Shown here in pieces: positions 54,923-62,144 of a DNA stretch of 64,000 nt. The notes beneath the pieces are model-generated. The model was not told the origin of the DNA. It saw only the letters and a program-made list of their open reading frames with translations, and made no database searches. The position numbers and the translations under genes were made by a program. Origin of the DNA: Exiguobacterium flavidum (lineage in GTDB: Bacteria; Bacillota; Bacilli; Exiguobacteriales; Exiguobacteriaceae); contig NZ_QPKS01000005.1 in the NCBI RefSeq assembly GCF_003344535.1, positions 62,001 to 126,000 of the forward strand. Direction: 5' to 3'. Positions within the stretch are counted from its first letter, which is position 1. Each line of letters opens with the position of its first letter.

Positions 54923-55043
54923 GGTTAATCTCCCTTCTTATTCTCTCTAACACCATGTTATCCGCCAACAGTTAATTACGCTAATAAATCATTATTCATT
55001 AATTGATTATGTTTATAAATGAAAGAGTTCATCATTCCGTCAT

Positions 55044-55220
55044 TTAATCTGCCCCGCCAAATAAATGTTTCGCCTCTTCGCGCACTTCAGACAACCGGCA
55101 ATAAGCAGCAGGTTCAGGTAGCGTCATCCAATCTTCTTCATTAAATACGATTAAAAAAATTCACTACCTGTGTCCGTTCAACACGATCATAAACAGAACA
55201 AATCAAAAATAAAGCAAAAC
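55044..55220 (-). pseudogene. Decayed coding remnant upstream of tauE
   Basis: Minus-strand translation reads YDRVERTQVVNF, then after a 1-nt shift at a seven-T run continues FNEEDWMTLPEPAAYCRLSE and EVREEAKHLFGGAD to a TAA at 55044-55046. The composition is clearly protein-like but no start codon with a ribosome site is found. Codon third positions are AT-rich, unlike neighbours. It is interpreted as a frameshifted remnant of an unknown gene. Confidence 0.4.
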
Positions 55221-55237
55221 TTTTTTGCGTTTTTCGG

Positions 55238-55261
55238 TTGACGACATACCCCCTTAGGTAT
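55238..55261 (+). promoter_or_regulatory. cstR promoter with CstR operator
   Basis: A -35 TTGACG (55238-55243) is followed by the operator ATACCCCCTTAGGTAT (55246-55261), placed in the -35/-10 spacer. The -10 is weak. Autoregulation of cstR is inferred. Confidence 0.65.
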
Positions 55262-55336
55262 TAAGCTATGAATTGTTAAGCCATCACGTCACTGTAAACA
55301 ATGTCACACGCTAACGAGGAGAGGACTTGATCACCC

Positions 55337-55597
55337 ATGGAGTACACCGACAAAATGCAACATCGCATCAAACGGATCGAAGGTCAGTTGAGAGGTATTC
55401 TTCGGATGATGGAAAACAACGAGGAATGCAAGGATGTCACAACACAGCTTTCCGCCACACGGTCCGCGATCGATCGCGTCATCGGTGTCGTCGTCAGTGC
55501 AAATCTGATCGACTGCATGGAACGGTCCGAAGATGATTCGGCAGCGAATCAGGACTTGGTGGAAGAAGCAGTCAAACTGCTCGTAAAAAGCAGATAA
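55337..55597 (+). CDS. cstR: CstR persulfide-sensing repressor (CsoR family)
   Basis: An 86-residue CsoR-family repressor of four-helix type: RIKRIEGQLRGILRMM at the N-terminus. The two sensor cysteines are Cys31 (NNEECKDV) and Cys60 (ANLIDCME), the exact positions used by S. aureus CstR for disulfide/trisulfide sensing. The His ligand of copper-sensing CsoR is not present before Cys60. It should repress the sulfur genes until persulfide appears. Confidence 0.92.
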   Translation: MEYTDKMQHRIKRIEGQLRGILRMMENNEECKDVTTQLSATRSAIDRVIGVVVSANLIDCMERSEDDSAANQDLVEEAVKLLVKSR

Positions 55598-55614
55598 TTT
55601 TTTTATTCAAAAAC

Positions 55615-55633
55615 ATACCCTACCAGGTATAAT
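55615..55633 (+). promoter_or_regulatory. CstR operator overlapping a perfect -10, dsrE2 operon
   Basis: ATACCCTACCAGGTAT (55615-55630) overlaps a perfect TATAAT (55628-55633); TTCAAA stands 16 nt upstream as a -35. This promoter should drive dsrE2 and the following genes. Confidence 0.7.
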
Positions 55634-55661
55634 TCAAACGCTCAATGCGCAGGAGGAAATC

Positions 55662-56141
55662 ATGCAAGAAACTAAAAAAACAACAATCGTATTATTCAGT
55701 GGAGACTATGACAAGACGATGGCGGCCTACATCATCGCGAACGGCGCTGCCGCTTACGATCATGAAGTAACCATCTTCCATACATTCTGGGGATTGAACG
55801 CTCTCCGCAAGGACGAGGAACTTAAACCGGACAAAACGTTCATGGAAAACATGTTCTCGAAAATGATGCCGCGCGGTGCGGACAAGATGGGACTCTCGAA
55901 GATGAACTTCGCAGGCATGGGTCCGAAGATGATCAAGAACGTCATGAAGAAACACAATGCGATGCCGCTTCCCGACTTGATCGAAATGGCGAAGGAACAG
56001 GATATCAAACTCGTCGCTTGTACGATGACGATGGACCTGCTTGGACTTCGTCAGGAAGAATTGCACGATGGTATCGAATACGCCGGGGTCGCAGCATACC
56101 TCGCGGACGCTCAAGATGGAAACGTCAACCTGTTCATCTAA
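55662..56141 (+). CDS. DsrE/DsrF-like sulfur carrier (DsrE2)
   Basis: A 159-residue DsrE2-type protein (VLFSGDYDKTMAAYIIANGAA; FHTFWGLNALRKD; LPDLIEMAKEQDIKLVACTMTMDLLG) with the candidate persulfide-carrying Cys near 120. DsrE2 proteins relay sulfane sulfur between rhodaneses and TusA. AGGAGGA precedes the ATG. First gene of the plus-strand sulfur operon after cstR. Confidence 0.88.
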   Translation: MQETKKTTIVLFSGDYDKTMAAYIIANGAAAYDHEVTIFHTFWGLNALRKDEELKPDKTFMENMFSKMMPRGADKMGLSKMNFAGMGPKMIKNVMKKHNAMPLPDLIEMAKEQDIKLVACTMTMDLLGLRQEELHDGIEYAGVAAYLADAQDGNVNLFI

Positions 56142-56159
56142 TAAAGGAGGAGACAGTAC

Positions 56160-56519
56160 ATGGATTTCATCACCATCGCGTTTCTCGCAGTCGCAGCTTT
56201 TCTCGCGTTTAAAATGTTCGCACCGGCAAGAGGAGTCAAGAAAATCGATACCGCTACGCTGAAGCAGAACCTTGGCGACCGAAATCGATATTATCTCGAC
56301 GTCCGGACGCCGGGAGAGTTCAAAGGCAACCATATCAAAGGGTTCAAGAACATTCCGCTTCAGACATTGCCGACCCAGCTCGACAAGCTGCCGCGCGACA
56401 AGGAAATCGTCGTCATTTGCCAAAGCGGCATGCGCAGTAAACGTGCCGCGCAGCTTTTGAAGAAGAACGGCTTCAATAACATCACCGAAGTGTCAGGCGG
56501 CATGAGCGCTTGGCGTTAA
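56160..56519 (+). CDS. Membrane-anchored rhodanese
   Basis: A 119-residue protein with one N-terminal TM helix (about 3-20, FITIAFLAVAAFLAFKMF) and one rhodanese domain with active loop ICQSGMRSK. The anchor would place sulfur transfer at the inner membrane face, near the TauE exporters. AAAGGAGG precedes the ATG, 18 nt after dsrE2. Confidence 0.9.
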   Translation: MDFITIAFLAVAAFLAFKMFAPARGVKKIDTATLKQNLGDRNRYYLDVRTPGEFKGNHIKGFKNIPLQTLPTQLDKLPRDKEIVVICQSGMRSKRAAQLLKKNGFNNITEVSGGMSAWR

Positions 56520-56549
56520 AAACCCATTCATCTCGAGGAGGAAACGATC

Positions 56550-56846
56550 ATGAAACGACTTACAGCTAAAGAAGTGCAAACGAAACTCGAAAACGGCGAA
56601 CAACTCAACATCATCGACGTCCGTGAAGTCGAGGAGGTAAAGGAAGGCAAGATTCCCGGTGCTGTCAACATCCCGCTCGGTCTCGTCGAATTCAAGATGA
56701 ACGAGCTCGACAAGAAGAAGGAATATGTGATGGTCTGCCGCTCCGGCGCACGCAGCGGGCGCGCGTCCGAATATCTCCTTTCACAAGGCTACGACGTCAT
56801 CAACATGGATGGCGGCATGATGTCTTACGAAGGCAAGACTGAATAA
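56550..56846 (+). CDS. Single-domain rhodanese
   Basis: A 98-residue soluble rhodanese with active loop VCRSGARSG and the usual IIDVREVEEVKEGKIPGAVNIPL start. The loop differs from that of the membrane rhodanese, so the two may prefer different sulfur donors. GAGGAGG precedes the ATG. Confidence 0.92.
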   Translation: MKRLTAKEVQTKLENGEQLNIIDVREVEEVKEGKIPGAVNIPLGLVEFKMNELDKKKEYVMVCRSGARSGRASEYLLSQGYDVINMDGGMMSYEGKTE

Positions 56847-56902
56847 CGACCGGTCATATCTGACTGATAACTAATAACCTATTTTCAAAAGGAGCGATTT
56901 TG

Positions 56903-57472
56903 TTGCAAACGATCAAAACCGATTTCGTACTCGACGCTAAAGGACTCGCATGCCCGATGCCGATCGTCCGTACTAAAAAAACGATGAAGACACTCGAACC
57001 GGGCCAAGTGCTTGAAGTTCAAGCGACAGACAAAGGCTCGAAGGCAGATCTTCGCGCCTGGGCAGAGAGCACTGGAAACCAGTATCTCGGAACACTTGAA
57101 GAAGGCGATGTACTCCGCCACTATGTCCGCAAGTCTTCCGGATCTGATCAGGAAGCACCTGCCTTCGCTGATACGGTCGACAACGAGACTGTCGAAGCAA
57201 AGCGTACGGAAAGCGATGCTCTCGTCCTCGACGTCCGTGAGACGGCTGAATACGCGTTCGCTCATGTCCCGGGCGCAGTCAACATCCCGCTCGGTGAACT
57301 CGAGTCACGCATCAGTGAACTGGATACGAACAAGACGATCTATGTCGTCTGCCGTACAGGAAGCCGAAGCGACCTCGCTTGCCAAAAACTGAGCGCGAAC
57401 GGCTTCAACGTCAAGAACGTCCTTCCGGGCATGAGCTCGTGGACTTTCGAGACTGCCTCGACAGTCAACTAA
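56903..57472 (+). CDS. TusA-rhodanese fusion sulfurtransferase
   Basis: A protein of about 189 residues. Residues 1-75 are TusA-like (LDAKGLACPMPIVRTKKTM, with the CPMP Cys). Residues 95-185 are a rhodanese with active loop VCRTGSRSD. Fusing carrier and transferase suggests direct internal sulfur hand-over. It starts at TTG 56903 (or the TTG just before), with AAAAGGAG 8 nt upstream; no ATG fits. Confidence 0.88.
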   Translation: MQTIKTDFVLDAKGLACPMPIVRTKKTMKTLEPGQVLEVQATDKGSKADLRAWAESTGNQYLGTLEEGDVLRHYVRKSSGSDQEAPAFADTVDNETVEAKRTESDALVLDVRETAEYAFAHVPGAVNIPLGELESRISELDTNKTIYVVCRTGSRSDLACQKLSANGFNVKNVLPGMSSWTFETASTVN

Positions 57473-57520
57473 GCATTCATTCAAATTCATCATACATTCG
57501 TTTTAGGAGGATATATAAAC

Positions 57521-58660
57521 ATGTCAGTTAACGCTATGTCTGCAAAAGAAGTCACACGTAAACTCATCAATCGTGAACCGCTCTTCATCCTCGATGTCCG
57601 TAACGCGGATGCGTTCCAGGACTGGAAGATCGAAGGTGAGAACTTCGAACACCTTAACGTCCCATACTTCGATCTGATCGACGGCGTCGATGAGATCCTG
57701 GGTGATCTTCCTACGGACCAAGACATCCTTGTCGTCTGTGCAAAGGAAGGCTCTTCGATCTTCGTCGCTGAAATGCTCGAGGAGGCAGGACGCTCTGTAT
57801 CTTATCTCGCGAATGGGATGAAAGGATGGAGCGAACACTTGGAGCCGATTTCACTCGGTACACTGAATGAGACTGGAGCCGATCGCGGCGAAGTCGTCCA
57901 GTTCGTCCGAATCGGTAAAGGATGCCTTTCCTACATGATCATCTCTGAAGGGGAAGCTGTCCTCGTCGACGCAACTCGTATGACGGATACGTATCTCGAC
58001 TATGCGAACGAACGCGGCGTCAAGATCACTCACGTGTTCGACACTCACCTTCACGCTGACCATATCTCAGGAGGACGCGAGATCGCGGAGAAGACCGGTG
58101 CGACGTACTGGTTGCCGCCTAAGGATGCGACTGAGGTGACGTTCGACTATGCAGCACTCGAAGACGGTGTCAACGTCAAAGTCGGCGACACACAAATCGA
58201 CGTCCATGCTCTCTACTCACCAGGTCATACGATCGGTTCGACTTCGTTCGTCGTCGACGGCCGCTATCTCCTCACGGGAGACATCCTGTTCATCGACTCG
58301 ATCGGACGGCCTGACCTCGCTGGTCTCGCTGAAGACTGGGTAGGAGACTTGCGCAATTCGCTCTATAAGACATACCGTGAGCTTTCGGACGAACTGATCG
58401 TCCTGCCGGCACACTTCATGATCATCGAGGAGTTAAACGCTGACGGCAGCGTCGCTGAGAAATTGAACGTCCTTCTCGCGAACAACCACGGCCTCAACAT
58501 CGAAGACGAGGAAGTATTCCGTAAGATGGTGACAGAGAACTTGCCGCCGCAGCCGAATGCTTATCAGGATATCCGCGAGACGAACATGGGCAAGATGACT
58601 CCAGATCTCGAAACACAGCGTGAGATGGAAGTCGGACCGAACCGCTGCGCGGTTCGGTGA
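57521..58660 (+). CDS. Rhodanese-MBL protein, second persulfide dioxygenase-like enzyme
   Basis: A 379-residue protein with an N-terminal rhodanese (residues 1-110, loop VVCAKEGSS with Cys) and a C-terminal MBL domain (about 120-360). The MBL motif [14 protein letters not shown] has the full HxHxDH, followed by [22 protein letters not shown]. This domain order is the reverse of CstB. The AAGEG-type rhodanese loop is unusual. AGGAGG precedes the ATG. Confidence 0.9.
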   Translation: MSVNAMSAKEVTRKLINREPLFILDVRNADAFQDWKIEGENFEHLNVPYFDLIDGVDEILGDLPTDQDILVVCAKEGSSIFVAEMLEEAGRSVSYLANGMKGWSEHLEPISLGTLNETGADRGEVVQFVRIGKGCLSYMIISEGEAVLVDATRMTDTYLDYANERGVKITHVFDTHLHADHISGGREIAEKTGATYWLPPKDATEVTFDYAALEDGVNVKVGDTQIDVHALYSPGHTIGSTSFVVDGRYLLTGDILFIDSIGRPDLAGLAEDWVGDLRNSLYKTYRELSDELIVLPAHFMIIEELNADGSVAEKLNVLLANNHGLNIEDEEVFRKMVTENLPPQPNAYQDIRETNMGKMTPDLETQREMEVGPNRCAVR

Positions 58661-58718
58661 TCAATCACAACGAAAACATTCACAACTAAAAAAACAACTT
58701 TCAGGAGGAATATCAATC

Positions 58719-58946
58719 ATGAAATCAGAAATGGTACTTGACGCTAAAGGGCTTGCTTGCCCGATGCCAATCGTAAAGACAAAAAAAGCAATCGCAGGAC
58801 TCGAATCTGGACAAGTCCTTGAAATCCATGCAACTGACAAAGGTGCAAAAAATGACCTTCAAGCATGGGCGACTTCTGGCGGCCACGAGTTGATCAAGCA
58901 CGAGGAAGAAGCAAACGTCCTCAAGTTCTGGATCCAAAAAGGATAA
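58719..58946 (+). CDS. tusA: TusA-like sulfur carrier
   Basis: A 75-residue TusA protein: LDAKGLACPMPIVKTKKAI with the persulfide Cys, and ATDKGAKNDLQAWA. It is nearly identical in pattern to the TusA half of the fusion protein two genes upstream, suggesting duplication. CAGGAGGA precedes ATG 58719. Confidence 0.92.
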   Translation: MKSEMVLDAKGLACPMPIVKTKKAIAGLESGQVLEIHATDKGAKNDLQAWATSGGHELIKHEEEANVLKFWIQKG

Positions 58947-58952
58947 TCAAAG

Positions 58953-58983
58953 CGGGAGTCTACTTTCAGACTCCCCTTTTTTA
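58953..58983 (+). terminator. Internal terminator between tusA and tauE2
   Basis: GGGAGTCT-actttc-AGACTCCC followed by CTTTTTT, directly before the ribosome site of the next gene. It probably reduces read-through into the second exporter gene. Confidence 0.82.
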
Positions 58984-58996
58984 AGGAGAGATACCA

Positions 58997-59773
58997 ATGG
59001 AATTAGCGTTCATCATCACCATTTTCTTGATCGGCTTCGTCGGATCCTATATTTCCGGCATGGTCGGTATCGGAGGATCGATCATCAAATATCCGATGCT
59101 TCTCTATATCCCGCCAATGCTCGGTTTCGCGGCGTTCACTGCGCATGAGGTCGCAGGCATCAGCGCGATCCAGGTCTTCTTTGCGACGATCGGCGGCGTC
59201 TGGGCCTATCGCAAGGGCGGATACCTCAATAAGACACTCATCATCTATATGGGCGGGGCGATCCTGATCGGCAGCTTCATCGGTGCCTACGGCTCGAATG
59301 TCCTGTCTGAGGATATGATCAACATCGTCTACGGCGTGCTCGCACTGACGGCTGCGATCATGATGTTCGTGCCGAAGAAAGGCATCGACGACATCCCGCT
59401 CGATCAGGTCCGCTTCAATAAGTGGGTCGCTGCTGTCTCGGCGTTCATCGTCGGCGTCGGAGCCGGCATCGTCGGCGCGGCCGGTGCGTTCCTGCTCGTC
59501 CCGATCATGCTCGTCATCTTGAAGATCCCGACGCGGATGACGATCGCTTCCTCACTTGCGATCACATTCATCTCGTCGATCGGAGCGACGGTCGGTAAAA
59601 TCACGACTGGCCAGGTCGATTGGGGTCCGGCTGCAATCATGGTCGTCGCAAGCTTGATCGCTGCTCCGCTCGGCGCGATCGCTGGCAAGAAGATGAACAC
59701 GAAAGTTCTTCAAATCATCTTGGCTGTCCTCATTCTCGCGACGGCAATCAAAATCTGGATCGACATTCTTTGA
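58997..59773 (+). CDS. TauE/SafE-family exporter 2
   Basis: A 258-residue eight-helix TauE/SafE protein ([53 protein letters not shown]). It is distinct in sequence from the exporter at 54071-54922, so the locus has two different TauE paralogues. It may export sulfite or thiosulfate. AAGGAGAG precedes the ATG. Confidence 0.88.
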   Translation: MELAFIITIFLIGFVGSYISGMVGIGGSIIKYPMLLYIPPMLGFAAFTAHEVAGISAIQVFFATIGGVWAYRKGGYLNKTLIIYMGGAILIGSFIGAYGSNVLSEDMINIVYGVLALTAAIMMFVPKKGIDDIPLDQVRFNKWVAAVSAFIVGVGAGIVGAAGAFLLVPIMLVILKIPTRMTIASSLAITFISSIGATVGKITTGQVDWGPAAIMVVASLIAAPLGAIAGKKMNTKVLQIILAVLILATAIKIWIDIL

Positions 59774-59783
59774 TCGGTAACTT

Positions 59784-59817
59784 AAAAGGGGCTTCGCTGA
59801 CGCGAAACCCCTTTTTT
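59784..59817. terminator. Bidirectional terminator, tauE2 / DUF302
   Basis: AAAAGGGGcTTCGC-tgac-GCGAAaCCCCTTTT with T-runs on both strands. Confidence 0.9.
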
Positions 59818-60201
59818 TCATTTGCTTGCATCGATCGCCTTGATGAGGCGTTCCTCGACGTCAGAAGCGACTTGTTTGAGTTTTTCGTCCTCGACGAGAG
59901 CGATCAATGCGGTCGGACGCGGCATACCGATTTTTGTTTTGCCTTCCTCCGTGAAAACTGCGATCTTACAGGGCAGGAAGTAGCCGGCCGTCCGGTCTTC
60001 CGTCAGAACCCGGCTCGCTTCCTTCGGATTGCATACTTCTAAAATGCGATACTCCCCTTCGAAACCGAGTCCCTTCTCTTCCAGTTTGTTCGCAAGGTCA
60101 AAGTCCCAAAGGACTCCGAACGCTTCTTCCTTCAATTGTTCCGTGATGCTTTTGACCGCCTCTTCGACCGTTCGTTCAGTAGTGATCGTATAATCGAACA
60201 T
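59818..60201 (-). CDS. DUF302 protein
   Basis: A 127-residue DUF302 protein (TTERTVEEAVKSITEQLKEEAFGVLWDFDLANKLEEKG; ILEVCNPKEASRVL; AGYFLPCKIAVF). Two Cys (near 56 and 78) fit the family. DUF302 genes recur beside sulfur-oxidation loci in bacteria and archaea; the function is unknown. It converges on the sulfur operon, with AAGGGGG just before the ATG. Confidence 0.9.
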   Translation of the reverse strand: MFDYTITTERTVEEAVKSITEQLKEEAFGVLWDFDLANKLEEKGLGFEGEYRILEVCNPKEASRVLTEDRTAGYFLPCKIAVFTEEGKTKIGMPRPTALIALVEDEKLKQVASDVEERLIKAIDASK

Positions 60202-60265
60202 GGAAATACCCCCTTCAGTGTTTTCCTATGTTTGATTCCCTGTCCGGAGCCTGACGAACCGTACA

Positions 60266-60315
60266 TTTACTGATCATCTAAGAAAAAGAGGATGATTCAA
60301 AAATCGATCAGTAAA
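60266..60315. repeat. Inverted repeat, 10-bp arms
   Basis: TTTACTGATC (266-275) and GATCAGTAAA (306-315) are perfect complements across a 30-nt loop that itself contains ATCATC / GATGAT. It lies directly next to the following terminator. Confidence 0.6.
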
Positions 60316-60355
60316 CGAAAAACGGGAGTGGATTCGAATCCACTCCCGTTTTCTC
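60316..60355 (-). terminator. Strong palindromic terminator
   Basis: AAAACGGGAGTGGATT and its complement form an uninterrupted palindrome (60319-60352). The minus-strand tail TTTTTCGTTT is better than the plus one. It would end minus-strand transcripts coming from the DksA-like gene through the structured region. Confidence 0.8.
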
Positions 60356-60365
60356 GTTCAGTCGA

Positions 60366-60513
60366 CATCACTCGTCCCACTCGACTCCTGCAGGAAAAAG
60401 CGCGATATAACGCGCTGTCAGAGACGGACAAGACCCGGATTTCCTTTCCGCTTCGGAATGGGATCCAGCTGCTTGTGTCTCGCCTGAGGAAAGCGAGTGA
60501 AGGACGAGTGATG
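60366..60513. ncRNA. Candidate structured RNA of about 150 nt
   Basis: CATCACTCGTCC (366-377) pairs perfectly with GGACGAGTGATG (502-513). After a 2-nt bulge CACTCG (378-383) pairs with CGAGTG (494-499), giving an 18-bp closing helix. Inside lie AGCGCG-6nt-CGCGCT (399-416) and an arm GAGAC..ACAAG / CTTGT-GTCTC (421-432 / 472-481) ending in TTCCG-ctt-CGGAA. This is a multi-branched fold. Strand is unresolved: the minus strand runs from the DksA-like gene into a strong terminator. It may be a 3' UTR element, an sRNA or a miniature repeat element. Confidence 0.5.
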
Positions 60514-60539
60514 ACTTTTGAGTCACCCTTTTGTTTATC

Positions 60540-61073
60540 TTACTTTCCTTCAGTTCTAGTCGGGTCGACTCCATCTTCGCGGTCAGCGATCGTGTCCGAG
60601 CTGCCGAATTCCTCGACCTGACTGAACCCGTCCGCACCTCCGTCGATCTGTTTCGACGTCGCCGTGATATCAGGATTGAGGACATCCTCCTCACTCGGTC
60701 TCGAACCGGGTTCATTCCCTCCCCTGCTCGTCTCTTCCTTGGCGTGCTCGAAGCAGAGCAAGGTCTCCGGGATGATGTCGAGGCGATCGAACTCGATTTC
60801 CTTGCCACACACTTTACAGATGCCGTACGTCCCTGCCTTGATCGCAGCAAGAGCTTCGTCGATCTCCTCGATCATATCCTCCTCGAGTTCAGTGATCGCA
60901 TGGTCGCGCTCGCGCATGAACAGCTCGTCTCCAGCGTCTGCAGGATGGTTGTCGTAATGAGAGAGCTCACCGGTGTCGTAGCTTTCTTCCCGGTTCTCGA
61001 TATAGCCGAGTGTCTTCTCTTTTTCCTTTACAAGCCTTTTCTTGAAATCGGCAATTTGTTCTTTCGTCAACAT
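60540..61073 (-). CDS. DksA/TraR-type zinc-finger protein (YteA-like)
   Basis: A 177-residue protein with an N-terminal coiled-coil rich in Lys/Glu, the acidic linker MRERDHAITELEEDMIEEIDEAL and a C4-type finger YGICKVCGKEI...ETLLCFEHA (Cys 86, 89, 107 and His 110). A long Gly/Ser/Asp-rich tail follows. It resembles YteA of B. subtilis, a DksA-superfamily protein. AGGAGAG lies before ATG 61073. Confidence 0.88.
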   Translation of the reverse strand: MLTKEQIADFKKRLVKEKEKTLGYIENREESYDTGELSHYDNHPADAGDELFMRERDHAITELEEDMIEEIDEALAAIKAGTYGICKVCGKEIEFDRLDIIPETLLCFEHAKEETSRGGNEPGSRPSEEDVLNPDITATSKQIDGGADGFSQVEEFGSSDTIADREDGVDPTRTEGK

Positions 61074-61145
61074 AGCGACCACTCTCCTCATTGTTCTCTA
61101 CATTACAAATAGCCGAATTCGAGTCGAGATAAACAATCGCATGAT

Positions 61146-61946
61146 TCAAGAACATTTATAGGAGCGGATCATCCCTCTCAAGTCACATGTTACCGTCAGG
61201 AGCTCATTGCCGTCTTGGAACCGGATTTGATGACTTCTTCCGTTCTTCGATGTCGTGATGTCATCAATCCAAAGTTGTTCAGGAGCGATGCTTGAGACGA
61301 TCGCCACCTTCTCCCGGATGCAGAAGACGTCGAAAGGAAGAAGATTCAGTGTCTCGATTGAAAGCCCATGCTTTCGGAAGAGTGGATCGAGCGTGTATTT
61401 CGAGAGGCTGTAGAGCGATTTGCATGGGCCCCCGATCAATAATTGAATGAGGTGATCCGTCGACGTGCCGACACAGAAGCTCTCTTTCTGCAAGATGATC
61501 TCACCCGCGTTGCCGGACTCCTCGAAGATGCGTTGCATCATCTCACGGTCGAACACCTCGTCTCCGCGTGAGCTGAGCGTGATGTGGACGAATTCCTCAT
61601 AATGTGGGGAGCCGATCTCAAAAGCCGGCATATGGCGCACTTCCTCCCGTTCGATCAGGTTGATCAGGTCATGGAGAACCGTGTTCATGTTCCCTGAGAC
61701 TGTCAGGTCGACGACATGTTGACCGAGCACCATGTTCGCCTCGATCGAATAGAGCAGTGACGGATCTTTTTGTGCCTCGATCATCATCCGGTTCACCAAT
61801 GTCCGGTGGAGGACACCGATCGTCGTCCGGGATGAGAATTGGCTCGTAAAATGCAACTGTCTGCTCGAAAAGTTCAATTCTCGTCCGACGAGATTTTTCC
61901 CCTTCGTCTGTCTGGCTATATATAAGTTCACTTTATAAGCGTACAT
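61146..61946 (-). CDS. Unrecognised 266-residue protein
   Basis: A 266-residue soluble protein with no signal, TM helix or motif I recognise. Features: YKVNLYIARQTKGKNLVGRE at the start, a long mixed alpha/beta middle with IEANMVLGQHVVDLTVSGN, and a C-terminus CDLRGMIRSYKCS. GGGTGG precedes ATG 61946. It is a single gene between the DksA-like gene and mtlD, with an operator-like palindrome upstream. Confidence 0.7.
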   Translation of the reverse strand: MYAYKVNLYIARQTKGKNLVGRELNFSSRQLHFTSQFSSRTTIGVLHRTLVNRMMIEAQKDPSLLYSIEANMVLGQHVVDLTVSGNMNTVLHDLINLIEREEVRHMPAFEIGSPHYEEFVHITLSSRGDEVFDREMMQRIFEESGNAGEIILQKESFCVGTSTDHLIQLLIGGPCKSLYSLSKYTLDPLFRKHGLSIETLNLLPFDVFCIREKVAIVSSIAPEQLWIDDITTSKNGRSHQIRFQDGNELLTVTCDLRGMIRSYKCS

Positions 61947-62024
61947 GCTGGACCACCCGCTTCGCTTTAGGATCGTGTCACTTGGAGGTGACTCCTTTAG
62001 CGTAACTTCTGGCAACACTCCAGA

Positions 62025-62042
62025 ATATTCGAAAACGAATAT
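62025..62042. repeat. Operator-like inverted repeat upstream of the unknown gene
   Basis: ATATTCG-aaaa-CGAATAT is a perfect 7-bp inverted repeat about 80 nt upstream of the unrecognised gene. It does not match the LexA/DinR box GAACnnnnGTTC. Regulator unknown. Confidence 0.5.
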
Positions 62043-62090
62043 ACAGCCAATCCTTGTCATTTTTTTTGAAGGGTCTTGTCGTCCACTGCA

Positions 62091-62140
62091 AAAATACACA
62101 TCCTCTCCTCTTCAATGATGAAAAGGGGCAGGATGTGTAT
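62091..62140 (-). terminator. Terminator of the mannitol operon
   Basis: On the minus strand ATACACATCCT and AGGATGTGTAT form a perfect 11-bp stem; TTTTG follows. Confidence 0.85.
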
Positions 62141-62144
62141 GTCT

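Noticed and set aside
52586-60201. Phage or transposon origin of the sulfur island
   Set aside because: No integrase, transposase, terminal repeats or tRNA at the edges; only one short decayed remnant hints at past rearrangement.
60206-60221. ATACCCCCTTCAGTGT upstream of the DUF302 gene as a fourth CstR operator
   Set aside because: It matches the cstR operator at 13 of 16 positions, but the G-run on the minus strand is explained by the AAGGGGG ribosome site, and the second half-site is poor. Worth a binding test only.
61947-62000. GGGTGG-containing leader as a T-box
   Set aside because: No AGGGTGGNACCGCG core, specifier loop or terminator/antiterminator pair was found.
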